In this document: in pieces, positions 9,103-17,079 of the stretch
How the letters are laid out: every line of letters begins with the position of its first letter
Position numbering within the stretch: the stretch's first letter is position 1
Assembly: GCF_900451005.1 (NCBI RefSeq)
Contig: NZ_UGIB01000001.1
Location: 744,001-808,000 of the forward strand
From: Helicobacter fennelliae
Lineage (GTDB): Bacteria; Campylobacterota; Campylobacteria; Campylobacterales; Helicobacteraceae
Length of the DNA: 64,000 bases
Direction: 5' to 3'
Position numbers and translations under genes: made by a program
Notes under the pieces: model-generated
Seen by the model: only the letters and a program-made list of their open reading frames with translations
The model's database searches: none
What the model was told of the DNA's origin: nothing

Positions 9103-9969
9103 ATGCGTCTCTTAATGATTCTTGCGATGATGGGTTGGGGGCTTGTGTGGCCCCTCTCTAAATTTATGATTAATTTTGGTACTCCACAGCAGATTGCGTG
9201 TTTGCGGTTTTTGATCGTGAGTGTTTGCTTTGTGCCATTGCTTGTGTATTTGAAGATTCCATTCAAAATTCCCAAAAATGTGCTTATGCCTACATTTCTT
9301 ACAGGCATTTTGAATGCGATATATTCGTATCTGATGTATGTGGGAATGCAATATGGAGACGCTGGAAGTGCTGGAGTCATCACAGAAGTGCTAGCACCGA
9401 TTATGGCGGCGTTTTTGTGGGTGGCTATCAAGCATCAGAGTTTGAGTAAAAACGAAAAATGGGGATTGTTTTTGGGGGTGGTATCAGGAACGTTTTTGAT
9501 TGATATTTTTCATAATGTTTATGCGTTGCTCTCGTTGTTTAATGTGATTTATTTGCTCGCGGCACTTGATTGGGCGTTTTTGATGATTGCTTCTCGATAC
9601 GCGACAGAATCCATAAACGCCATAAGCCTTAATTTTTATGCGTCATTGATTACATTTGTGCTGTTTTGTCCGCATTTGCTTGATGTGGAGCAGATGAATG
9701 TGTTTAGGGCTGGGTGGGAATTCTGGCTTGCACTTATCGTTTCTTGCGTGTTTTGCACGGTGTTTTCTACGACTATTTTTTATAAGGCTTTGTTTGTGCT
9801 AGGCGTTACAAAAGGCGGTATGTATGCGCTGTTGGTGCCACTATTTGCGCTATTTTTCTCTTGGGTGCTTTTGGGGGAGATTCCAAGATGGCATACCATT
9901 ATCGGTGGGATTTTAGCAATCTTAGCGATATATATTATTAATCATTTGAAGCTATCTAAATTTGCATAG
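9103..9969 (+). CDS. EamA/DMT-family transporter
   Basis: A 288-residue hydrophobic protein with about ten membrane helices in two related halves, the arrangement of the drug/metabolite transporter superfamily (EamA domains). The first half begins MGWGLVWPLSKFMINFGTPQQIA and the second ends GEIPRWHTIIGGILAILAIYIINHL, both typical. The substrate cannot be read from sequence. It follows valS by three bases, so it is probably translated from the same mRNA. A palindrome with T-run at its stop codon ends the unit. Confidence 0.85.
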   Translation: MRLLMILAMMGWGLVWPLSKFMINFGTPQQIACLRFLIVSVCFVPLLVYLKIPFKIPKNVLMPTFLTGILNAIYSYLMYVGMQYGDAGSAGVITEVLAPIMAAFLWVAIKHQSLSKNEKWGLFLGVVSGTFLIDIFHNVYALLSLFNVIYLLAALDWAFLMIASRYATESINAISLNFYASLITFVLFCPHLLDVEQMNVFRAGWEFWLALIVSCVFCTVFSTTIFYKALFVLGVTKGGMYALLVPLFALFFSWVLLGEIPRWHTIIGGILAILAIYIINHLKLSKFA

Positions 9970-9987
9970 AATCTAGATTCTATTTTT
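9966..9987 (+). terminator. Palindrome plus T-run after transporter
   Basis: ATAGAATCTAGATTCTAT (9966-9983) is a perfect 18-base palindrome followed by TTTT, overlapping the transporter stop codon. It reads as an intrinsic terminator and marks the end of the core-genome block. Confidence 0.5.
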
Positions 9988-10510
9988 GCTAAATGCGCAT
10001 CATTTGAAGCCCGTATTTTGCGTCATCGATTTTTGACTTTAAGCTTGATTTTCAGCTGTTTGGCACAGATTTTGACACACTTCATTTTGTAAAGAACATT
10101 TTGCTTTTGCAAATCGCGTTCATTATAGCAAATTTTTTGCAAATTCCGCAAAAATTTTGCATTCACACAGAAAAAGCTCTTATTTACGACATTTCACGCC
10201 TATAATCGATGCAAATCCAAAGCCAAACCAAATCCAATTCTCAAGCCAAGCAAACCACTTGCAAACCTCTGCAAACACGGCAAAGCCCGCATTTATCGAC
10301 ACTTCAAAGATTAACGCTCTAATTCCAAATGATAAGACTCTCCAAATCCCGCTTTTTTGCATTTTTGCACCACGTGCGCAAATCCAAACTCTCCCGCGCA
10401 AAAATACCACCAAATCCACGCAAAGCTTGTCATTTATAAGCCTTGACTCTCCACTGCTCGTTTTGTGATGTGGGCGTGCGGGCGAAATGGTGTGGGTGAA
10501 ATCGGTTTAA
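9988..10510. other. Non-coding boundary region
   Basis: No convincing gene. The stretch is AT-rich with short T/A runs, then becomes Ser/Thr/Pro-coding low-complexity sequence in one frame (10157-10468) without a ribosome site or a recognisable protein. It separates ordinary chromosome from the accessory region. Confidence 0.5.
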
Positions 10511-10792
10511 AAAGGTTGCGACAAAGAAATTAGCACACAAGAATGCGGTGCAAACACAAAGTCGCAAGCAAAAATTAGCACAAATATCACCACTTACGCG
10601 CAAGCAAAACAGCTAACAACTCTACCTTTAAAAAAGATTAGAGAAGCAAACGGATTAGACAAAGATAGATTTTTCTCAAGGTGGTATCAACATCCTAAAG
10701 TATTAGAAACAATCAAGGTAAAAACAAAGGATAATAAAGAGGTAGAAGTGCTTAAGATCTTGCATAAAGATGGCAGTATAAAGTATCATTAG
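10511..10792 (+). pseudogene. C-terminal coding remnant without start
   Basis: An open frame of about 93 codons ending in TAG at 10790, with protein-like composition (KKIREANGLDKDRFFSRWYQ near its middle, ending KILHKDGSIKYH). No ATG, GTG or TTG with a ribosome site starts it; the upstream limit is a TAA at 10508. I take it as the 3' end of a lost gene. The family is not recognised. Confidence 0.35.
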
Positions 10793-11094
10793 CCTTTAAG
10801 CCTCCTTAAGCCTTTGTGGCACATTTTTGTCTTTCTTTTATTTTCTCTCAAATGCTCCGTATTTCACAAGCCAAGCCAAAGCCAAGTATCAAGTATAATG
10901 ATAAGTCCAAAATCTAAAGTCATTTTTACTCCTTTATTGGATAATTTATGGGACAATTTGTAGGACAATAAGTTGATAAAAAGCTATTTTATACTTAATT
11001 TTACTTATTTGCTTGCCGCTCTCATCATTCTTTTTGATTGCGGTGTAGCCTTGAGATTATAAACCATTGCACCTTTGGCAAGTCTCTTAATCTA
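10793..11094. other. Non-coding stretch with a short remnant
   Basis: No gene. On the minus strand a frame ending at 11005 (AKGAMVYNLKATPQSKRMMR...) looks protein-like over about 24 codons but has no supported start, so it is at most another remnant. Confidence 0.3.
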
Positions 11095-11818
11095 TCAAAA
11101 ATAGGCAAGTTCCCTTTGAAACTTCTCTAAGCAATACATTCTAAACCTTTTTTGCTTGATATTGCTAAAATCTAGGGATTTTTTAAAAGGATTAAAAGGT
11201 GTGCTAAAGTTGAATTTGCGGATATGTATAAGGGCAGGGAAAACTTTATTGCTTGAAGTAGTGTAGGCTTGTGGTAAAACACTTTCTTGTAAATGTTTTA
11301 TTTTAATTTTTGATTTCTTATCTACAAAATCATACTCATTCGCTTTTCTAGCATAAGGGATAACTATATGAATTTTAATGCCTTTTTTCTTGGGCAATTT
11401 TTAGTGGCGGGATCAAGTCGGTATCGCCGCTTATAAGTTGAATAATATCAGGCTTATGTTGATACATATCATTAACAATATGAGTAGCTATATTGACATC
11501 GGTCTGCTTTTCTTCGTGCTTTTTTATTTCCTGCTTACAATTATGACAAAAGACTCTTTTTAGCTTAAAATGCCCCATAATCACTTCCACGCCTAAATCT
11601 TGCAGGATAGCTACATAATTTTGATGTCTTATGTATGATTGCGGTTTCCACTTTGGGTATGCAGTAAAAAATTTAATCTTTATTATTTCATCGTTGCGAG
11701 ATAAGAATCTAGCAGAGAGTTTGTTGATATTTTGCCACTTTAGATATTCTCTATTGCTTCCTAAATCTTTAATGGAATGATAAAGATTAAAGCCATCAAT
11801 ATATGTTATAACACGCAA
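11095..11818 (-). pseudogene. NYN-domain (LabA-like) protein, frameshifted
   Basis: Two overlapping frames make up one protein of the NYN domain family (PIN-like putative RNases). The first, starting at 11818, has the opening acidic motif YIDGFNLYHSI, a Cys pair (FCHNCKQ) and the second acidic cluster LISGDTDLIPPL. It runs into a stop at 11375. The remainder (KGIKIHIVIPYARKANEYDF...) continues in another frame to 11095. The switch is at a run of six A (T6 on the plus strand, about 11383-11388); five A would restore one frame. An RNA-degrading role is only a family expectation. Slippage, an assembly error or decay are all possible. Confidence 0.7.
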
Positions 11819-11832
11819 AAATACTCCTTAAT

Positions 11833-11858
11833 CCCCCTACGCATACGCTAATAGGGGG
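11833..11858. repeat. Inverted repeat upstream of NYN gene
   Basis: CCCCCTA (11833-11839) and TAGGGGG (11852-11858) form a 7-base-pair GC-rich stem with a 12-base loop, in the leader of the NYN gene on the minus strand and 15 bases from its start. The GC content stands out in an AT-rich area, so a structured leader is likely. Confidence 0.45.
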
Positions 11859-12007
11859 GCTTCATAGGATATACCTATAAAGGAAGCAAGAGAATTCTAC
11901 TTGGTTTTATTAAAAATGTCAAATTTTAAGCAATATCTACTTTACAATTCAAGCACTCATATAATGTCTCTTTACTTGTTCTGTCTTCAATGAAGTCAAT
12001 TCAATTC

Positions 12008-12649
12008 TCAATCACACTCTATGAGATGTTTATTTGCCAAGATAAATTGATGTGCCTCTTTTGCCTGCGCTTCATCGCCAAATCTCACCCCGACAAACTC
12101 CGACCATTTTTTGAAATCCTCCAAACTATCGATTGATGTTTGACTCATATCAAATATTTTTGTGGTAGAATTATCCACTAAGTCGTTAGGGCGTAGATTA
12201 GTCCCATCGTCCTTAGCAATTTGCTTACTTGGTAGAAAATCAGGAGCAGGCGACTTATCCACCTTATACGCAGTGATTATCCATTTATTTTCACCCTCAC
12301 CTCTAAAGCCTTTTGAGAGCCCTAATCGATAAGTTTCGCCATCTTTATGATAAATTATACTCAGCACATTATTATCTTGTTTTACCTCGCCTTTTGCGAT
12401 TATCTCACTTAACTCTTGGCTCAAATCCTTAAAATCGCCCTCGTGCTTAGCGATGATATGCTCCAATCCAAAGTCTTTATTTCCCCAAACCAAATCAATA
12501 TCGCCTAAGCCTTGCTTTTCGTAAGCTCCTACGACTTGCCCGCTTTTTGTCTTTAGCAAGTGCTCCACTGCCTGCGCGCCTTTGTGGTAGAATTGCGGGT
12601 AATTCTCCCCAAACTCCGCCAAAGGAGACAAAGCAGAGTCAAAGCCCAC
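12008..12649 (-). CDS. PBECR/DUF3519-like toxin domain
   Basis: A 213-codon frame whose sequence (EFGENYPQFYHKGAQAVEHL, GQVVGAYEKQGLGDIDLVWG, GLEHIIAKHEGDF) matches, from memory, the Barnase-EndoU-ColicinE5/RelE-like nuclease group annotated DUF3519 in Helicobacter. Such domains cut RNA and end polymorphic toxins. The start is a GTG at 12649 lying inside the upstream adaptor-domain gene, one base out of its frame. So the toxin domain is either an orphan module or the tail of a frameshifted effector. No immunity gene directly follows; the next gene is the broken NYN gene. Confidence 0.6.
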   Translation of the reverse strand: MGFDSALSPLAEFGENYPQFYHKGAQAVEHLLKTKSGQVVGAYEKQGLGDIDLVWGNKDFGLEHIIAKHEGDFKDLSQELSEIIAKGEVKQDNNVLSIIYHKDGETYRLGLSKGFRGEGENKWIITAYKVDKSPAPDFLPSKQIAKDDGTNLRPNDLVDNSTTKIFDMSQTSIDSLEDFKKWSEFVGVRFGDEAQAKEAHQFILANKHLIECD

Positions 12650-13188
12650 TCTACTATATGAAGTTCTTTCCCATTAAATCTTAAAGAGAGGGGATATTCA
12701 AGTTTAAGCACTTGTTTGACTTTACTGCTCGGAACATTAATATAAGCAAAGATATGAAGATAAGTAGCTTTGTTTATATCAAAGTATTCTTTTTTTAAAG
12801 TAAGTGTGTAGTCTTCACCTATATAAGGACTATCACTTCTTTCTTGTGTAATCTTTCTGTAATCAAGTTTTTGAGGAAGAGTTTCATCTGTGCTTAAAAT
12901 ATATGCCCATTTCGTATTTGCTTTAGCTTCTTTGAGTTCTTCTTGTGAGAGCTTTGTATTATTATAGTGAGCTTGAAATGTAAGAGTATCATTGGCTTTA
13001 TAATGTATATACTTCTTGTCTTTAAAACTTACACTTTGTACAAGAACTTTGCTCTTGTTTTGTAAGGGAGGCTTTTTTGTGCTCAGTTTTGCATCTGTAA
13101 TGATATAGCGTTGAGAGAGTTTTGCTTGTCTGTTGATTTGAAAGTTTGGATTAGTTGTTGTGGTTTGGTGTATAGGAGAATAACTCAT
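12553..13188 (-). pseudogene. T6SS effector N-terminal adaptor, frame-broken
   Basis: Starts at ATG 13188 (SYSPIHQ...), directly after the stop of a preceding remnant. It carries the module also found in the other effectors of this region: a beta strand with AHY, then TKWAY (about residues 92-96 from this start), then LHIFAY about 50 residues later, and SLRFNGKELHIVEW, which matches the 17080-18465 effector (SLQFNGKELQILEW). After that point the frame turns into nonsense that overlaps the toxin domain in the neighbouring frame. Together the two pieces look like one effector with a toxin tail joined out of frame. Confidence 0.6.
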
Positions 13189-13189
13189 T

Positions 13190-13500
13190 TTAAAAGCCTT
13201 CACACTGAGAGCTTACCTGACTCTCGTGGATTACTCCATAGATTGCTTTACTTGTATCTTTTACTTCTGGTGGGATATAAGCTACTTTTAGCCATTTGGG
13301 ATTGGTAGGGTCTTTGCCTAAATTTAAAATGAAACCCTGCTTCACTTTTGAAGTTTTCTCTATTTGCACCCAAAGATGAATGTGGAATATCCACTACATT
13401 TACAATGTTAAAATCTGCACAATGTTTTGATACATTAGAAGCACCAACTTCATTAATTGTGTTTGTCATTGCTTGTGATATTAAAATAAGTATTGATTTC
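13190..13500 (-). pseudogene. Effector C-terminal remnant (M15-like?)
   Basis: Minus-strand coding remnant in two frames. The first part (ASNVSKHCADFNIVNVVDIP) has an SxH...D pattern like M15 peptidases. The second, after a frameshift near 13330, reads PTNPKWLKVAYIPPEVKDTS and ends at a TAA at 13190, two bases before the next effector start. No N-terminus remains. Peptidase identity is tentative. Confidence 0.4.
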
Positions 13501-13902
13501 ATCTTCTGGAGCCGAAATGTCCATAAGTATATAAGGCTTTTTATCTTTTTGATAAAGAATAAAAATATAGGGGCTATCAATTTTGCTTATTTCTAAAGAA
13601 TAGCTTTGGAAGGTTAATGCCTTACATTCCTCTACAGGTATGGCATAGAAATTGGTTTCAATCCCATTAGCACGCAAATAATTCCCTACCGAATCAAGAT
13701 AATATGCCCAATCATCCATTGCAGTATAAAAATCATCTTCATCGTTGCTAGAAAGTTTAAGATTTTTAAAGTAGCCTTCTGTTTGTGTCGCGTAAAATCC
13801 ACATTTCTCACATAATATCCTGCAATCTTTATGGACAATTTTTATATCATTGCCATAAAGACTAAAAATCACACTAACAAAAACAATACAATATTTAAGC
13901 AT
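13453..13902 (-). CDS. Secreted small protein, candidate immunity protein
   Basis: 149 residues with a signal peptide (MLKYCIVFVSVIFSLYG), hence periplasmic. Four Cys residues near the front (CRILCEKCG and a later EECK) suggest disulphides. The family is not recognised. It follows an effector C-terminal remnant and precedes another, which is the position of an immunity gene. The last 15 or so codons overlap the remnant at 13190-13500, so its end may have been altered by recombination. Confidence 0.5.
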   Translation of the reverse strand: MLKYCIVFVSVIFSLYGNDIKIVHKDCRILCEKCGFYATQTEGYFKNLKLSSNDEDDFYTAMDDWAYYLDSVGNYLRANGIETNFYAIPVEECKALTFQSYSLEISKIDSPYIFILYQKDKKPYILMDISAPEDEINTYFNITSNDKHN

Positions 13903-13913
13903 TATTTTTCCTC

Positions 13914-14090
13914 CTAAGGTTGCGTAATTTCAATATGGTAGCAAGACGCTTGATTTCTTCGTTCATCAATAATATGAAAACCTTGATGAATATTTTTGTA
14001 TTCTTCAGCAGCCCTAAAAAACTCCTTCTGGTTTTTGAGGCTACGCACCGAAACATCAAAGGTATTTTTTATATTATGCTCATTATCTAT
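13914..14090 (-). pseudogene. Effector C-terminal tail remnant
   Basis: A minus-strand open stretch between two candidate immunity genes reads NTFDVSVRSLKNQKEFFRAA and later NQASCYHIEITQP before a TAG at 13914, eight bases before the ribosome site of the next gene. The ending with a His-Ile-Glu motif recalls metallopeptidase tails. It has no start and is the 3' end of a lost effector. It joins directly to sequence that elsewhere (18457-18470) begins the M15 effector. Confidence 0.4.
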
Positions 14091-14590
14091 TTTACACTAT
14101 ATTCTTTAAGAATCTCTAGTATCTTTTCATAATTTGCTATGGCTTTAGAATCTCCTTTAGCTTTAACTTCTTGGAGTTTTTGATTGGCAAGTTGTTTATA
14201 TTTTATTGTTAGGTGCAATTCTTTTAGGATAAGTTCATTTTCAAGTAAAAAACTCACAACCAAAGGATTTATATTCTCTTGTAAGATATTATCAAGATAA
14301 CTTCCCTCTGCATTTTGTAGAGTGATTATCTCGTTTTTTCCGAGATAGTTGAGCATTTGCTTTAAACCCATTATATCACAAGTTTGCATCATATCTTTAA
14401 CAACCCCATTTGTCTCTACAATATAGTATTGATTAATTTGTGCATTATCTCCCCACTCATACTCTCCCCAATCCAATTTCCATTGCTGAAAAAGAGAAGA
14501 TTTATCATTGATATTACATAAAGAATTAGCATATACGCTAATACCAACCAAAAATATTAATGCCATTGAATATGTAACTATTTTTTTCAT
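14087..14590 (-). CDS. Secreted ankyrin-like immunity candidate A
   Basis: 167 residues with a signal peptide (about 1-21). One of a paralogous set with 14840-15418, 15955-16470 and 18469-19020. All share an early Trp-rich stretch (QWKLDWGEYEWGD here), a CDI.GL..ML motif, a helix pair resembling ankyrin repeats, and a C-terminal LQEVKAKGDSKAIANYEKI. The last 120 bases are almost identical to the end of 18469-19020. Placement among T6SS effectors that attack peptidoglycan and the export signal point to a periplasmic immunity role, which is inferred. Confidence 0.55.
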   Translation of the reverse strand: MKKIVTYSMALIFLVGISVYANSLCNINDKSSLFQQWKLDWGEYEWGDNAQINQYYIVETNGVVKDMMQTCDIMGLKQMLNYLGKNEIITLQNAEGSYLDNILQENINPLVVSFLLENELILKELHLTIKYKQLANQKLQEVKAKGDSKAIANYEKILEILKEYSVK

Positions 14591-14591
14591 T

Positions 14592-14801
14592 TCAATATCC
14601 TTTTGTGTTAATATAATTCTTATATTTTTCTTGAGTATCCTTTAAAGCCTCTATCATTTTTTCTGCACCATAGTGTGCTTTATTGCCTCCTATATTTTCA
14701 TAAAAGGATTGTTAGCCATTATACTCGTTGGCAGGATATTTGCTAAACTCATCTGCGTTTAGTGCAATGAAACATAATAGTGTTAAAAGTAGTTTTTTTA
14801 T
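14592..14801 (-). pseudogene. Small secreted protein, start and stop lesions
   Basis: A 70-codon frame with a clear signal peptide (KKLLLTLLCFIALNA) and a body reading QSFYENIGGNK and EKMIEALKDTQEKYKN. Its first codon is ATA behind a good AGGAG site, and codon 30 is TAA where the paralogous tail at 19022-19130 has AAA (Lys). Both changes are single bases, so the gene was recently lost. It sits between two ankyrin-like immunity candidates. Confidence 0.5.
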
Positions 14802-14839
14802 TTTGTTTGTTCTCCTTTCTTAAAAATGATTTTTGCAAA

Positions 14840-15418
14840 TCATTGTCCGCTTTTATATTTTTCTAAAATTTCAATAATCTTTTCATAATTTCGCACAGTA
14901 TTAGAATCATTGCTAGATTTTGCCTCATTTAGCTTTTGATGGGCAAATTGCAATGGTGCTTTCTTAACATAATTTTTATTATAATACACTTCATCTATGA
15001 CAAATTCCTCATACTGTGCCACATTATCTTTATATGTGAGTTTATTTTCTAGCAGAAATTGGACAGATTCTACCTTCGCAGATTCAATAGCAGCAATCAA
15101 AAAAATCATTCCTCCACTTGCTTGCATAGAGGTAAATTCCCGCTTCCCAAGCTCATCAAGCATTAGTCTCAAGCCCTTTATGTCGCATTGTTTAAGCATA
15201 TTTATTATCGCATAAGGTGTGCCTGAATTATAATAATATACATCATCTTCCTGTCCTTTCCAATCTTTTGCCCACTCATTATAGAGAGCGGATTCTCTTA
15301 TGAAGTTGCATTCTTGTGAATCTTGCGTTTGTAATTCTCCTGAATCTTTGGAATCACCACACGCATTTATCTAAAATGCCACAAGCAAAATCCATAAAAT
15401 TTTTACCAACTTTGTCAT
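14840..15418 (-). pseudogene. Ankyrin-like immunity lipoprotein with amber stop in signal
   Basis: Starts at ATG 15418 (MTKLVKILWILLVAF), then a TAG at 15371-15373, then the frame stays open to the end at 14840. Immediately after the stop comes INACGDS, so the original signal peptide ended in a lipobox-like sequence. The rest matches the ankyrin-like paralogues (NEWAKDW, KQCDIKGLRLMLDELG, NYEKIIEILEKYKSGQ). Only this stop breaks it. Without export it would probably not work as a periplasmic immunity protein. Confidence 0.65.
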
Positions 15419-15420
15419 TT

Positions 15421-15918
15421 TTACTCCTTACTAACCCTATAAAAAATTTTATTTTTTAGCACAATACCTTTAAGCGACACACAATCGCTTAAATTTCCAC
15501 TGATTTTTAGTCTTTGTTCTTTATCGTTTTCATCTATGGGCTCATCTTGGATTCTAATCGACAAAGCGCATTTGCCTTTATCATAGCCCTCATTCCAAAA
15601 TTCTACCGCGTCATAACCAACGCCATTTTCCGCAGTATCACTCTCACCGCCAAGATAGCTATTTGGATGGACATTTGCCCTGTCTTTGAGAAGCAATTTT
15701 CCATTGTGGATTATCTCAAAATCTATCACCCTAAACATAAAATAATCGCTCATTTCTGCAATCCACTTTTTTGTGCCTTGCAACTCTTGAATCTTGATTG
15801 TTATGCCATCATTTTGTTTGGATTTAAAAGTGTGAATCTGTGCTTGATTTGTGGCTAGATTCTCCGCACCAAACGCTACACTACACGTTAAAAATATAAA
15901 TGCTAGTAGTTTTTTCAT
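15421..15918 (-). CDS. Secreted protein, candidate immunity protein
   Basis: 165 residues with a signal peptide (MKKLLAFIFLTCSVAFG) and a beta-rich body with two Cys (GKCALSI, SDCVSL) likely to form a disulphide. The family is not recognised. It stands two bases from the start of the broken lipoprotein gene downstream and among ankyrin-like paralogues, so it belongs to the same run of probable periplasmic immunity genes. Confidence 0.5.
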   Translation of the reverse strand: MKKLLAFIFLTCSVAFGAENLATNQAQIHTFKSKQNDGITIKIQELQGTKKWIAEMSDYFMFRVIDFEIIHNGKLLLKDRANVHPNSYLGGESDTAENGVGYDAVEFWNEGYDKGKCALSIRIQDEPIDENDKEQRLKISGNLSDCVSLKGIVLKNKIFYRVSKE

Positions 15919-15954
15919 CTTTTGCGCTCCTTTCTTAAAAATGATTTTTGCAAA

Positions 15955-16470
15955 TCATTGTCCGCTTTTATATTTTTCTAAAATTTCAATAATCTTTTCA
16001 TAATTTTGAACAGCATTAGAATCACCATTAGATTTTGCCTCATTTAGCTTTTCATTAGCGTGGTCGCACAAACTCTCTATATCATCGTCTATTATATGAT
16101 TTTTAAGCAAAAATTTAAGTGCCTTTGCATTTGCCAAATCTATGGCTTGCTGCTCAAAAGTAGGCGCACCGATAATGCCATTTAAAAACGCCATATTATG
16201 CTCTTTGTCCTTTTCTAATGCTTTGTATATAAGCTCTAACCCAGCAATATCATCTGCCTTAATCATATCAATGATAATATACGCGCTCTCAAAAGCATAA
16301 GATTTATTTGTAGCGGCAGGGTTGCTAGATTTATTGTCCCATTTATGATTTCCCCATTGCTTAAACCACTCACTATAAAAAGCGGACTCGGTGTTTTGTG
16401 TGCTTTGCATGTGCGCTGAATCTTGCGCATGGCCAAAAATCAACATAAAAGCAAGGATTAGTTTTTTCAT
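15955..16470 (-). CDS. Secreted ankyrin-like immunity candidate B
   Basis: 171 residues, signal peptide about 1-15 (MKKLILAFMLIFGHA). It carries the family's Trp stretch (WFKQWGNHKWD), an ADDIAGLELI version of the CDI.GL motif, ankyrin-like helix pairs and the ending NYEKIIEILEKYKSGQ, which is identical to the end of 14840-15418. Its 3' end and the following bases duplicate those of that neighbour, which shows tandem duplication. Periplasmic immunity is inferred. Confidence 0.55.
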   Translation of the reverse strand: MKKLILAFMLIFGHAQDSAHMQSTQNTESAFYSEWFKQWGNHKWDNKSSNPAATNKSYAFESAYIIIDMIKADDIAGLELIYKALEKDKEHNMAFLNGIIGAPTFEQQAIDLANAKALKFLLKNHIIDDDIESLCDHANEKLNEAKSNGDSNAVQNYEKIIEILEKYKSGQ

Positions 16471-16536
16471 TTCATTTTTACTCCTTTCTATCTTGATTCC
16501 ATTATTATGGATTTGTCTTGCTTTGTGTGTTAAGAA

Positions 16537-17070
16537 TTACCAATCTATACTCCATTGATAGATTACTTCAATATAATCTTTTGTTTGTCTATAAATCGTA
16601 ATGCTACCACTATCATATCCCATACCAATTACCCAAAATTTCCCTTTAATATCGTGTATGTAATATGTTCCTACTTCGTCATCTTTATTAGATTCTGATT
16701 CGCCATAATCATATAAGTTTTTATCGGGCAGTGTTTTCATTTCGTGTTTTTGTCTAAATAAAATATAGGCTTCTTTAATATCTTTAGCTTTTATAAAATA
16801 TTTTCTTATACCTATATCCTCTCCATTTACATTTCCACAAGGGAATTCATAGCCACTTGTTCTATATTTACACAAATCAATAAAAACAAGATTATTTTGA
16901 GAATCCTTTTGTATTTTAGTTTCATCATATTGCACTAAAAATACTTCTGAAAAAAATTTTTCTCTTTCATCTATCATTGTTATTGCTTGAGTGTCATCGA
17001 TTTTTATTATCGCCCCATATAAACTACCACAAAACAACACGATAAATACGGCATATTTTTTCACAATCAT
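16537..17070 (-). CDS. Secreted protein, probable immunity to the M15 effector
   Basis: 177 residues with a signal peptide (about 1-19, ending CGSLYG). The body is mixed alpha/beta with Asp/Glu-rich loops and a Trp-rich end (EVIYQWSIDW). No family recognised. Its start lies 10 bases after the stop of the M15 peptidase effector, the usual slot for a cognate immunity gene, and export to the periplasm fits protection against a peptidoglycan enzyme. Confidence 0.5.
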   Translation of the reverse strand: MIVKKYAVFIVLFCGSLYGAIIKIDDTQAITMIDEREKFFSEVFLVQYDETKIQKDSQNNLVFIDLCKYRTSGYEFPCGNVNGEDIGIRKYFIKAKDIKEAYILFRQKHEMKTLPDKNLYDYGESESNKDDEVGTYYIHDIKGKFWVIGMGYDSGSITIYRQTKDYIEVIYQWSIDW

Positions 17071-17079
17071 ATCCTTTAT

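Noticed and set aside
10157-10468. Plus-strand open frame of 103 codons
   Set aside because: Ser/Thr/Pro/Asn-rich composition from AT-rich low-complexity DNA, no ribosome site, no recognisable domain, and an equally long frame on the other strand.
9988-11094. tRNA gene or attachment site at the island border
   Set aside because: I looked for a cloverleaf or CCA-type end and direct repeats at the border and saw none I could support.
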